A program made the translations under genes and the position numbers. From positions 248,001-312,000 of the forward strand of contig NZ_JALIRP010000004.1 of NCBI RefSeq assembly GCF_022898935.1: a DNA stretch of 64,000 bases, written 5' to 3'. This DNA is from Paenibacillus mangrovi (GTDB taxonomy: Bacteria > Bacillota > Bacilli > Paenibacillales > Paenibacillaceae). Below, one piece after another: positions 44,248 through 52,150 of the stretch; within the stretch, counting starts at the first letter, position 1, and each line of letters opens with the position of its first letter. The notes under the pieces are model-generated. The model made no database searches, was not told the DNA's origin, and was given only the letters and a program-made list of their open reading frames with translations.

Positions 44248-44427
44248 TTACGCATGAACCTGGTCCAGTAGATAGCGGGTTTCATCCATCTGTTGTTCAT
44301 CCAGAAGTCCTTGTGCACCCCAGCATTCTCTGCATTTTTCTTCTGTGTCACAGGTACAGGCATGCTCGCAGTTGTAGCAGAATTGAAGCAGGTATTCCGT
44401 TGTTTTTTCTTCATTAAAGTTTGTCAT
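44248..44427 (-). CDS. Small Cys-rich protein, putative metal binder
   Basis: A 59-residue protein starting MTNFNEEKTTEYLLQ, then FCYNCEHACTCDTEEKCRECWGAQG with seven Cys and one His in about 25 residues. This layout suggests a zinc or other metal site. The acidic C-terminus LLDEQQMDETRYLLDQVHA is helical. GGGAGTGAGAACC precedes the ATG, and its own terminator follows. An overlapping frame at 44226-44414 is a shadow. I recognise no named family. Confidence 0.75.
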   Translation of the reverse strand: MTNFNEEKTTEYLLQFCYNCEHACTCDTEEKCRECWGAQGLLDEQQMDETRYLLDQVHA

Positions 44428-44556
44428 GGTTCTCACTCCCGTTGTTTGATAAGCTCTTCTTACACTCTTAGAATAGCATAATCTGCACCTATATATTGTG
44501 ATTTATTTCACATTTAATTTAAAATTTTATTTTTTTAGTCCGTCTACATCCTGTTA

Positions 44557-44586
44557 GAAAAAAAGTGGAGAACCATCGTTCTCCAC
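44557..44586 (-). terminator. Terminator of Ycf48-like gene
   Basis: GTGGAGAAC pairs with GTTCTCCAC, with eight T on the minus strand. Confidence 0.9.
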
Positions 44587-44591
44587 CCTGC

Positions 44592-45884
44592 TTATAACAC
44601 CTTCCATGTCACTCCACCATCGATCGTCTGGAGCAGCCGAGAGCTTTTCTTCTCCGTATTCTGAACCAGCATCCATCCGACCTTGGATGAGGTAAACTGA
44701 AGCTTTACAACCTCAGGATACTCCTGAAGCATTTCTCTAATCATCTGGTTATCCGAAACTACGGACCAGGTCTTCCCTTGATCTACCGTGTGATATAGCA
44801 CGCTGTCGATGAGTGCCCAGCCTTCGCTCGCGCTAATAAAAGATGGTCGTAGGGACTGATTAAGGCCCCCGCTTTTGCCTAATCCAAAATTGACGAAATT
44901 CCAAGTAGTGCCGCCGTCTTTAGTAAAATACCCGTTATACTTGGTCGTATCCCCAACCTTGCAACCAATCGGCATATAACCGCTTTGGTGATCTGAACCA
45001 AAAAACAGTGGGTTATCCGATACATAAGATTCGCAATTTTTTAATTTTTCTTTATTGAAAAATTCCGGACCAGCACTCCACTTATTCCCTCCGTCAAGGG
45101 TTCTGTAGAGCTTGGGGTCGCCAAGCTCTTGGACTGCAGCATATCCTGTCTTGGAATCCACAAAGGATAACCCTAGCGTGTAACCTAGGTGCGGAATAGG
45201 ACTCGTAACGCTTGATTTTTGCGGATTATACTCTGTATTTTGCATAACAACGTTCCATTCCGCTCCCCCATCATCTGTTCGATACAGCACCTTTAGCTCT
45301 TTACCCGGAGTCGAATCCTTGGTAGTCATCAGCCAGCCGCGCTGCGGCGAGATAAAGGTAAGTGCAGATACTTTTTCTTTCTGAGGAATGGATGCAACAT
45401 CCCAGGATTGTCCTCCATCACTCGTATGAAGAACAATCGTCTCGTTCATCCCGGCCGGATCGCGTACAATCCACCCGTTCATCGGATCTGTAAAATAAAT
45501 ATCTTTTCCATACCGTGGATTTGCGGGAAACTGCACATTGGATGAAGGGGATATATTTACCCATGTTTTTCCATTATCTTCCGTCATATACAAACGCAGT
45601 TCATTGCGTGTTAATCCCCAAGCGATCCCTACTGTGTCACTAAGCAGCTGAAAATCCGTAAGCTTAGTTTGAATCTGATACTTGCCTGAATCCTTCGTAC
45701 TTTGTCTAATGGTGGACGGAGTAACCACGGTCAATGTCTGGCCCTGATCAGCTGTAGCTTCTGTAGAATCCTGAATGGCAGTAGCTGTCTGGGGCTCTGC
45801 TGTCTGTTCTCCACCGGAAGAACAAGCACTCAAAAATACACTGAACAGTAAAGTGATCCCAGCAAGCTGTTTGTACCATTTCAT
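44592..45884 (-). CDS. Ycf48/BNR-repeat beta-propeller lipoprotein
   Basis: A 430-residue lipoprotein: signal peptide with lipobox FLSAC (Cys about residue 21) and a Thr/Gln-rich linker. Five or more BNR-type repeats follow, each with an S-x-D-x-G-x-x-W-like motif: TEDNGKTWVNIS, TSDGGQSWDVAS, TDDGGAEWNVV, TLDGGNKWSAG, TKDGGTTWNFV, TVDQGKTWSVV, TIDGGVTWKVL. This is the fold of Ycf48/HCF136 and sortilin-like propellers. In a non-photosynthetic Bacillales member the role is unknown. The ribosome site is GAGGAGGAACTAGA. Confidence 0.88.
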   Translation of the reverse strand: MKWYKQLAGITLLFSVFLSACSSGGEQTAEPQTATAIQDSTEATADQGQTLTVVTPSTIRQSTKDSGKYQIQTKLTDFQLLSDTVGIAWGLTRNELRLYMTEDNGKTWVNISPSSNVQFPANPRYGKDIYFTDPMNGWIVRDPAGMNETIVLHTSDGGQSWDVASIPQKEKVSALTFISPQRGWLMTTKDSTPGKELKVLYRTDDGGAEWNVVMQNTEYNPQKSSVTSPIPHLGYTLGLSFVDSKTGYAAVQELGDPKLYRTLDGGNKWSAGPEFFNKEKLKNCESYVSDNPLFFGSDHQSGYMPIGCKVGDTTKYNGYFTKDGGTTWNFVNFGLGKSGGLNQSLRPSFISASEGWALIDSVLYHTVDQGKTWSVVSDNQMIREMLQEYPEVVKLQFTSSKVGWMLVQNTEKKSSRLLQTIDGGVTWKVL

Positions 45885-46015
45885 TCTAGTTCCTCCTCTC
45901 CTGGAGACAGCTTGTCCTGTAAAAAGAAAACCTCCAAATCAAATAATATAACATAATCAGGGGTTCGCGCCAGTTTAGGCTGAGAAAAGGAATGGAATGC
46001 TAGCAAAATTGCTTT

Positions 46016-47407
46016 TTATTTTCCATTAGATTCATTGTTTAGTAAACTATGCTTTCTACCATATATAAAATAAATCAGCACGCCTATTGCCATCCATATC
46101 AGAAAACCAATCCAAGTAATCAACTGTAAATTCAACATCAAATAAAAGCATGCTGCGGCGCTCAGAATCGGTAAAAATGGCACCCAAGGCACCTTAAAGC
46201 CTGACTTAAGCCCTAACTTGTTCTTACGTAGCGCAATAATACCGAAGGAAACGACGGTAAAAGCAAACAAAGTTCCAATACTCGTCAAATTCGCCAGCTT
46301 GTTTAATGGTACAAATCCGGCCAAAAGTGCGATGAGCGTCCCTGTCACCCAGGTGCTTTGCGTTGGCGTTTGGGTTTTTTCGTTTACTTTCGAAAGCTTC
46401 TTCGTCAAGAGGCCGTCTCGCGAAATCGCAAACAGCAGCCGCGTCATACCGAACAACATGACCAGCAAAACTGTTGTCATTCCCGCAATGGCGCCTATGG
46501 AAATGAATCCAGCTAATGTATTTTGATTTACAAACCGCAGAGCGAATGCGACCGGATCTCCCACGTTCAGTTGCGTATAAGGCACCATCCCTGTTAACAC
46601 CAAAGAAACAGCGATGTACAATACGGTACAGATGGCCAGTGATGAGATAATCCCGATCGGAAGATCACGTTGCGGTCTTTTGACTTCTTCCGCAGCTGTT
46701 GCAACGGCATCAAATCCTATGTAAGCGAAAAATACTGTTGCCGCTCCATTAATAACTCCACTTATGCCAAAAGGAAGAAATGGCGACCAGTTCTCAGGCT
46801 TGACATAAAAGGCGCCAACTCCGATAAATAACAGCACGATTACCAGCTTGACGATGACCATAATACTGTTAAATCGGGCAGCTTCTTTGACACCCTTGTT
46901 CAGCAAATAAGTAACGACATAAATTATGATAACTGCAGGCAGGTCAATGAACGATCCTTTGGAAGGATCATAAGCCCCCGATATGGCAGCTGGCAGATGA
47001 ATTCCGAATCCGTCTAGCAGCCCTATGAAATAGGATGACCAGCCGCTCGCGACAGACGCTGACGCCACTCCGTACTCAAGGATCAGATCCCATCCCAGTA
47101 CCCATGCGATAATTTCACCAAATACTACATAACTGTAAGCGTAGGCACTTCCTGACACAGGGACTGTGGAAGCAAATTCCGAATAACAGATTGCAGATAA
47201 TACGCAGGCAATCGCAGCAATCATAAACGAAAAGATTAGACCTGGCCCAGCATGAACAGCGGCAGCTACTCCAGTCAGAACAAAAATTCCTGTTCCGATA
47301 ATGGCTCCTACCCCCAGCGCGGTTAAATCCAGCGCACCCAGCGTTCTGTTCAGCTTCCCAGCATTTTCACCCATGCTTTCAACCGTTTTTTTACGAAAAA
47401 TATCCAT
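46016..47407 (-). CDS. APC-family amino acid permease
   Basis: A 463-residue transporter with twelve membrane segments. The first helix carries the APC motif LGVGAIIGTGIFVLTG (about 33-48), and the helix-6 region FFAYIGFDAVATAAEEVKRPQRDLP is typical. It is closest in style to YfnA/MctB-type cationic or branched-chain amino acid permeases. The start follows GGAGAGATCACA. The substrate cannot be given from the sequence alone. Confidence 0.92.
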   Translation of the reverse strand: MDIFRKKTVESMGENAGKLNRTLGALDLTALGVGAIIGTGIFVLTGVAAAVHAGPGLIFSFMIAAIACVLSAICYSEFASTVPVSGSAYAYSYVVFGEIIAWVLGWDLILEYGVASASVASGWSSYFIGLLDGFGIHLPAAISGAYDPSKGSFIDLPAVIIIYVVTYLLNKGVKEAARFNSIMVIVKLVIVLLFIGVGAFYVKPENWSPFLPFGISGVINGAATVFFAYIGFDAVATAAEEVKRPQRDLPIGIISSLAICTVLYIAVSLVLTGMVPYTQLNVGDPVAFALRFVNQNTLAGFISIGAIAGMTTVLLVMLFGMTRLLFAISRDGLLTKKLSKVNEKTQTPTQSTWVTGTLIALLAGFVPLNKLANLTSIGTLFAFTVVSFGIIALRKNKLGLKSGFKVPWVPFLPILSAAACFYLMLNLQLITWIGFLIWMAIGVLIYFIYGRKHSLLNNESNGK

Positions 47408-47560
47408 TGTGATCTCTCCTCGACGCTTTCTTCTTAACTTTAAACGGTTAAAGCGATTATTAGTTCACGAAATTTAATTATGAACTTAAAAATATTTTTT
47501 TGTCAATGTATCATTTCGAGGAAATCACTTACATGTACAATATGTGGCTACAATAAAAGA

Positions 47561-47612
47561 CTCCCAGAAATCTATTGGTTTCCCACATGGGATCCTTATA
47601 GATTCTGGGAGT
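47561..47612 (-). terminator. Terminator of SRAP gene
   Basis: CTCCCAGAAATCTAT pairs with ATAGATTCTGGGAG around a 22-base loop. Confidence 0.75.
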
Positions 47613-47641
47613 GCTTATGTTCAGTATATTCGCTATCCGGA

Positions 47642-48319
47642 TTACTGCTTTACCCATGCGGTTTGCAGATCCATTTCCCTAATGCATTCGGAATTGTCAT
47701 GATGATCATTGCCGATAAGCGGTGTGACGGGATAAGCCTCCATGTCGTGATCCGAATATGTCTGAAGAAGCGAGCTTAATGAATGGAAAGCATTATTTTC
47801 TTCATTGAGCCAACCCTTCATGGCTTCCTCAGGTAAAATGGCCGGCATCCGGGATTCCTCATAATTTCCGATCAGACGGTTGGCGTCTGTCATAACCAGC
47901 GTACAGGTCCGAATCGGCTCTCCTTTATAGCCCTTCCAGATTTCATACAAACCCGCAACGCCGAACATGCCGCGGTCTTTCATCACCACTCGCACCGGGT
48001 GCATTTTCTTGCCTTCCTTTTTCCAATAGTACAATCCGTTGCAGGGAATGACGCAGCGCTGTTTTTCGATCATTTTGCGGTACGAAGGATTCTCTCTAAC
48101 GGTTCGCAGATCCGCGTTCACGGCGTCCCTGCCCCAGTAAGGGATAAATCCCCAGCGGAATTCATCCAGCACGCGTTCTCCATTCTGCTGAAGAAGCACG
48201 GGAGCGGACTGGGTTGGGCTAATATTGTATCGGTTTTTGTAATAATACATTACACGGTCAACTTGAAAATGCTCCAGCACAACCGGCAAGTCGGCGGCCA
48301 TGGAATAACGCTGGCACAT
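47642..48319 (-). CDS. SRAP (HMCES/YedK-like) abasic-site protein with altered active site
   Basis: A 225-residue SOS-response-associated peptidase family member. HMCES/YedK forms a thiazolidine link to abasic DNA through Cys2, helped by an Asn, a Glu and a His. Here Cys2 (MCQRYS), NISPTQ and the Asn in VNADLRT are kept. The Glu position, normally FYEW, is Tyr (CNGLYYWK), and the block before RMP, normally IHD, is YEES, so Glu and His appear changed. I chose the ATG at 48319 because Cys must be residue 2 and GAGGAGGGTGATTTGC precedes it. Confidence 0.88.
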   Translation of the reverse strand: MCQRYSMAADLPVVLEHFQVDRVMYYYKNRYNISPTQSAPVLLQQNGERVLDEFRWGFIPYWGRDAVNADLRTVRENPSYRKMIEKQRCVIPCNGLYYWKKEGKKMHPVRVVMKDRGMFGVAGLYEIWKGYKGEPIRTCTLVMTDANRLIGNYEESRMPAILPEEAMKGWLNEENNAFHSLSSLLQTYSDHDMEAYPVTPLIGNDHHDNSECIREMDLQTAWVKQ

Positions 48320-48386
48320 GCAAATCACCCTCCTCAAAGTAGCGTTAGTGTCCACCAATAGGAGGAAAATTATGCATGCGAAGCTG

Positions 48387-48653
48387 TTAGCTTTTATCGA
48401 ACACAAACGAGTCCCCTTCAATAATGACCGCATACCTATCTCTCAGCTTGGTCAAGTGAATTTTGTCCCCGAAATCGGCCAGATAACCTTTCACATAGGT
48501 GTCACCGAGCTTAAATTTGATCTCAATCTCCGGTTTGATTTCCACGATCCGGCTGGCTGCCTCGTAGACCTGTTCAGGTTCCTATTTTTCCTGGATATCC
48601 CGCTTGTCACTGGCCGCCCAAAGCTCGAACTGTTTCTCCTCTATTTCATACAT
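48387..48653 (-). pseudogene. Small gene interrupted by an in-frame amber codon
   Basis: Reading from the ATG at 48653 the frame gives MYEIEEKQFELWAASDKRD, then TAG at codon 24 (48584-48582), and continues open to TAA at 48387. Beyond the stop it reads EPEQVYEAASRIVEIKPEI and GDTYVKGYLADFGDKIHLTKL, ending VIIEGDSFVFDKS, plainly protein-like. A single CAG-to-TAG change in a gene for 88 residues explains it. The ATG lies 12 bases after the recombinase stop with no clear ribosome site, so it may have depended on coupling. Readthrough or a sequencing error are alternatives. I know no family for the product. Confidence 0.6.
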
Positions 48654-48665
48654 CTGTTATCAATT

Positions 48666-49577
48666 TTAAAAAGGCAGCACAACCTCAAGTCGCGAAATGG
48701 CCTCTTCTTTTTCTTTGCTGGTGACATGTGTATATACAGTTGTCGTCTGAATGGACGAGTGTCCTAGCAGTTCCTGTACCGTTCTAAGATCCGCACCCTT
48801 GCGCAGAAGCATCGTGGCGAAGGAATGGCGGAGCTTATGGCTCGAATACGGGAGGCGCTGCCGCTGCGGCAGTTCCGATTGGTAACGTTCAAAAGTATCT
48901 GCGGCAATTTGCTGGATGTTGCGGATTGAGATCCGCTGTCCCTTTTGCGAAATAAAAAGCGCATCTTCCTTCTTAAGCCAAGGCGTGATCCGTTCCTGGA
49001 TCGCCCGGTCCAGCATCATTCCTACCGCTTCAGGCACCGGGAGCGTTCTCCACTTCCTGCCTTTGCCATACACGTCAAGCGTACGCCGCTCTCTATTATA
49101 ATCCGTCAGGTTTAATGTGTGTACCTCTCCAACCCGAAGACCCATATAAGCCATCAGCAAAAATACCGCGAGGTTGCGAGAGCGATATTTCCCTTCTACG
49201 CTTTCGAGAAAACGCGGCAGCTGCTGCTCATCCAAATAAACAGGCGTACGGTTCTTTTCCGTTTTGGATTTCTTAATGCCTGCCGCCGGATTGACAGTCA
49301 ACATTTCGAGCTCCATCAGCGCTTTGAAAAAGCAGTTGACAGCCGCATGCTTCCGGTTTCTTGTCGCATCACTTACGCCCTGTTCCCTGACGGAGGACAG
49401 ATAGGACATCACATGGATTTTTTTAACCTGCTCAAGCTCTTTATCTCCGATCGAATCGAGAAATTGGGATACATCTCCAAGGTAGGATTTTTGGGTGTGC
49501 GAAGTATATCCGGCATCCTTCAACCAGATCAGAAATGCTTCCGTATATTCCTCATAGCTGTCTTTCACGTCACTCAT
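48666..49577 (-). CDS. Tyrosine recombinase, XerC/XerD-like
   Basis: A 303-residue site-specific recombinase. The N-terminal SAM-like DNA-binding domain (about 1-95; [27 protein letters not shown]) is followed by the catalytic domain with Arg in [12 protein letters not shown], Lys region in [18 protein letters not shown] (His, Arg), LGHSSIQTT (His) and the nucleophile Tyr in VYTHV. The length fits Xer enzymes rather than large phage integrases. The ATG at 49577 follows GAGGAGGACTGCCGG. A 28-bp dif-like site lies 101 bases upstream. It is not beside hslV/codY or spoII genes, so it is probably not the housekeeping CodV or RipX. Confidence 0.92.
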   Translation of the reverse strand: MSDVKDSYEEYTEAFLIWLKDAGYTSHTQKSYLGDVSQFLDSIGDKELEQVKKIHVMSYLSSVREQGVSDATRNRKHAAVNCFFKALMELEMLTVNPAAGIKKSKTEKNRTPVYLDEQQLPRFLESVEGKYRSRNLAVFLLMAYMGLRVGEVHTLNLTDYNRERRTLDVYGKGRKWRTLPVPEAVGMMLDRAIQERITPWLKKEDALFISQKGQRISIRNIQQIAADTFERYQSELPQRQRLPYSSHKLRHSFATMLLRKGADLRTVQELLGHSSIQTTTVYTHVTSKEKEEAISRLEVVLPF

Positions 49578-49677
49578 CCGGCAGTCCTCCTCGAAATGAT
49601 GTTCAATGATTAAAAAATGCCTAACTAAAGGCTGTATAACTCGTCCTGAATCGACATTTAAATCGATCTGAAGCAAA

Positions 49678-49705
49678 ACTGCGTATAATTTATGTTATGC
49701 GCAGT
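49678..49705. other. dif-like 28-bp recombination site (two 11-bp arms, 6-bp core)
   Basis: Left arm ACTGCGTATAA (49678-49688), core TTTATG (49689-49694), right arm TTATGCGCAGT (49695-49705). The arms are inverted repeats differing at one position. The 11-6-11 layout and the ATAA/TTAT inner ends match Xer dif sites; the left arm agrees with the E. coli XerC arm GGTGCGCATAA at eight or nine of 11 positions. Near-perfect symmetry suggests one recombinase binds both arms. The T run after it would also let it act as a terminator hairpin, the main alternative. Confidence 0.6.
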
Positions 49706-49769
49706 TTTTTGGGAGTTCTTTTATTGTATCATATCGGCCTTTTTTTTGGGGATATTGTCCAGTAACATT

Positions 49770-49824
49770 TAAATACGAACTTCTATAACATTCGCCTCGA
49801 AGTAAGCCAATTAGTTCGTATTTA
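49770..49824. repeat. Long inverted repeat between recombinase and TetR gene
   Basis: TAAATACGAAC (49770-49780) and GTTCGTATTTA (49814-49824) are perfect 11-bp inverted arms. The 33-base spacer holds smaller inverted pairs, ACTTC/GAAGT and TTCG/CGAA. It could be a cruciform, a binding site pair, or part of the recombination locus next to the dif-like site. No T run follows, so it is not a usual terminator. Confidence 0.55.
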
Positions 49825-49864
49825 TGAGTCACAGTTTTTGAATTAATTCGGAGTTAAGTCGTTA

Positions 49865-49917
49865 TTGACAATGTACTTAAACAAGGATATCATCAAATAT
49901 GAAAGTAAGTACTTGCA
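49865..49917 (+). promoter_or_regulatory. TetR-gene promoter with operator
   Basis: -35 TTGACA (49865-49870), 17-base spacer, -10 TATCAT (about 49888). The imperfect palindrome TGAAAGTAAGTACTTGCA (49900-49917) lies just downstream of the promoter. It matches the perfect palindrome before the MFS gene except for one base in an arm, so it is probably the autoregulatory operator of the TetR protein. Confidence 0.7.
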
Positions 49918-49935
49918 TTAAAACGAGGTGATTTC

Positions 49936-50523
49936 ATGAGCACTAATCAAACTACAAGCGATAAAATTTTGAAGGCAACCATCGACCTCATGGCTGAAAA
50001 AGGTTATGACGGTACGACCACCAAGGAAATCGCCCTTGCTGCAGGAGTGAACGAAGTCACCATATTTCGGCATTTCGGAACGAAAGAGAACATGCTTGAG
50101 GCCGCGTTCAATCGTTTTCATTATGCAAATGAGATGACAAAGCTTTTTAGTGATGGTCTTAATGGGAATCTGTACGAGGACCTTCTTACGCTCAGCCGAA
50201 CGTACCATAAGATCATGAATCAGAACAAAAAATTAATTTCAATAGCTCTAAAAGGAAGCAGTAATCTCCCTAATGCGGTTCTTCAGGAAGCTGCTCGCAG
50301 CCCTAAGCATTTGAAAAACCTGTTGTCCAATTATCTGGTGTCCATGTCTGAACAAGGCAAAGTCATCGTTACAAATCCTCAAATGCAGGCAATGTCGTTC
50401 ATGTGGATGAATTACGGCGCGTTCATCAGCAGACTTCACGAGAATGAAGCGAACTCGGAAGACTCATTGAACGAATTTATTGAAGAAAGCGTACGTATAT
50501 TCACCAAAGCATTAACCCCCTAG
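49936..50523 (+). CDS. TetR-family transcriptional repressor
   Basis: A 195-residue regulator. The N-terminal helix-turn-helix is KILKATIDLMAEKGYDGTTTKEIALAAGVNEVTIFRHFGTKENMLEAAF (about 11-60), and the remaining helices form the ligand-binding and dimer domain. The start follows GAGGTGATTTC. It is followed 105 bases later by an MFS drug exporter gene with a matching operator, so it probably represses both until a drug-like ligand binds. Confidence 0.93.
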   Translation: MSTNQTTSDKILKATIDLMAEKGYDGTTTKEIALAAGVNEVTIFRHFGTKENMLEAAFNRFHYANEMTKLFSDGLNGNLYEDLLTLSRTYHKIMNQNKKLISIALKGSSNLPNAVLQEAARSPKHLKNLLSNYLVSMSEQGKVIVTNPQMQAMSFMWMNYGAFISRLHENEANSEDSLNEFIEESVRIFTKALTP

Positions 50524-50550
50524 TTTTTGTAATGATTCCTCGTAGAGACT

Positions 50551-50570
50551 GCTCCGAATAGGAGCTTTTC
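50551..50570 (+). terminator. Terminator of TetR gene
   Basis: GCTCC pairs with GGAGC, followed by TTTTCTTTT. Confidence 0.7.
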
Positions 50571-50582
50571 TTTTCCACTTAA

Positions 50583-50600
50583 TGCAAGTATGTACTTGCA
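50583..50600 (+). promoter_or_regulatory. Perfect TetR operator upstream of MFS gene
   Basis: TGCAAGTATGTACTTGCA is a perfect 18-bp palindrome, 28 bases before the MFS start codon. The same half-site TACTTGCA occurs in the operator at 49900-49917. Confidence 0.75.
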
Positions 50601-50627
50601 CACACTTTTTAGAAGGAGCGATCCGCC

Positions 50628-52022
50628 ATGTTTACAGATTCTAGACAGAAAAAAGGTCAGATTTTAATGCGATTAATGATGTTTACCTGCATGATTTCAT
50701 CGATGAGCGCTCTTATGTTTAATGTTGTGCTACCACAAATCAGCGAAGAGTTCCATCTCACCCTTGCTCAGGTAAGTTGGCTGACATCCTCTTATACGCT
50801 TATCTATGCTTTTGGAACCGTGACTTATGGGAAACTGGCGGACAGATTCCAACTGAAGAGTCTGCTCACATTCGGAATGACACTTTTTGCGGCGGGATCT
50901 CTCATCGGGCTTGCTTCCCAAACATTCGGTATCGCACTTCTCGCAAGGTGCCTGCAATCTGCAGGGGCATCGGTGGTTCCAGCCATTTCTCTGATCATCC
51001 CCGTACGCTATTTTGCACCTGAGAAAAGAGGCTCCGCAATCAGCATGTCAACCGTCGGGATTGCACTTGGAAGCGCATTAGCTCCCGTCATATCCGGGAT
51101 TGTCGTCAGCTATTTGAACTGGCACTGGCTTTTTCTCCCTCCCCTGCTGATGTTAGCGCTTCTTCCTCTGTATCGAAAATATTTGGAGGATGAACCAAAA
51201 GGTGCTCCCAAAACATTCGATTGGCTTGGCGGAGGTCTTCTCGCTTCTACGATTTCCTTACTTCTGCTTGGAGTTACAAATCAAACCTGGTGGTACTTGA
51301 TTGCAGGCTTGGTGACTCTGCTCCTCTTCATTGTCAGAACCCAGACGGCCAAAGAACCGTTCATTCAACCTAGGCTGTTTCAAAACAAAGCGTATACTAT
51401 TGCGCAGACACTGGCTTTTCTCATCGCCAGCATCGGAACATCCTTATTCATCTTAACGCCGATTCTGTTTGCGCAGGTTTATCACCTGGATTCCAATTGG
51501 ATCGGTTTCGCAATGGTCCCAGCGGCAATCGCTTCTTCCATTCTAGGAAGAAAAGGCGGGAAACTAGCGGATCTAAAGAGCAATACTTATCTGTTCTCCG
51601 TTGCTTCTAGCTCCATTATTACTTGCTTTGTCTTGCTGTCCATCTTTACGGGGACCATCTCGCCACTATGGATTTCATTGTTTCTGATCTTCGGTAACGT
51701 AGGACAATCTTTCATACAAATTGCAATGTCCAATACATCCTCAAGAACGCTCTCGAAAGATCAGGTAGGTGTAGGGATGGGATTATACTCAATGATCAGC
51801 TTTATTGCCCAAGGAGTCGCCACCAGCGTGTACGGATTGGTAGCTACGCAAAGTTCATCGGTAAGTTGGAATCCTCTGCATTCCGATTCTGACAGTTCTC
51901 TGTTCAGCAATACGTATCTCGTACTTGCCGTACTGCATGTAGGTATCTTATTGTTCTACCGCTTGCAATTCCGCACAAGGAATTCAGGCGTTTCTATAAA
52001 ATCTTCTGCAAATCAAAATTAA
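50628..52022 (+). CDS. MFS multidrug exporter, EmrB/QacA (DHA2) type
   Basis: A 464-residue transporter with about fourteen membrane segments. The first helices carry MSALMFNVVLPQISEEF, LTSSYTLIYAFGTVTYGKLADRF (motif A GKLADRF) and the antiporter motif C-like SMSTVGIALGSALAPVISG. It exports drugs in exchange for protons. The ribosome site is AGAAGGAGCG. Control by the adjacent TetR protein is supported by shared palindromes. Confidence 0.93.
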   Translation: MFTDSRQKKGQILMRLMMFTCMISSMSALMFNVVLPQISEEFHLTLAQVSWLTSSYTLIYAFGTVTYGKLADRFQLKSLLTFGMTLFAAGSLIGLASQTFGIALLARCLQSAGASVVPAISLIIPVRYFAPEKRGSAISMSTVGIALGSALAPVISGIVVSYLNWHWLFLPPLLMLALLPLYRKYLEDEPKGAPKTFDWLGGGLLASTISLLLLGVTNQTWWYLIAGLVTLLLFIVRTQTAKEPFIQPRLFQNKAYTIAQTLAFLIASIGTSLFILTPILFAQVYHLDSNWIGFAMVPAAIASSILGRKGGKLADLKSNTYLFSVASSSIITCFVLLSIFTGTISPLWISLFLIFGNVGQSFIQIAMSNTSSRTLSKDQVGVGMGLYSMISFIAQGVATSVYGLVATQSSSVSWNPLHSDSDSSLFSNTYLVLAVLHVGILLFYRLQFRTRNSGVSIKSSANQN

Positions 52023-52026
52023 GGAG

Positions 52027-52140
52027 ATGGGAACATTGGGAAGAATTGCCCAGCCCCTTGACACCGCGGGTGTAATTGTGTTCCTCGCTAGCGACGATAG
52101 CCGTTTTGTGACCGGTAATTATACTTCAAATACTAGGAGG
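52027..52140 (+). pseudogene. C-terminal remnant of a short-chain dehydrogenase
   Basis: The frame reads GRIAQPLDTAGVIVFLASDD then SRFVTGNYTSNT, which is the usual C-terminus of an SDR enzyme (G-R-x-x-Q-P-x-D-x-A, F-L-A-S-D, F-V-T-G) up to the point where VDGG would follow. The remaining 200 N-terminal residues are absent and the upstream DNA is the end of the MFS gene. It begins four bases after the MFS stop with AAGGAG before an ATG, so it may still be translated as part of a longer 72-codon frame. A deletion scar is likely. Confidence 0.7.
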
Positions 52141-52150
52141 CGTTTCAATC

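Noticed and set aside
47480..47779. 99-codon plus-strand frame
   Set aside because: It runs across the SRAP terminator hairpin and into antisense of the SRAP gene.
48318..48767. 149-codon plus-strand frame
   Set aside because: It is antisense to the amber-interrupted small gene, whose minus-strand translation is far more protein-like.
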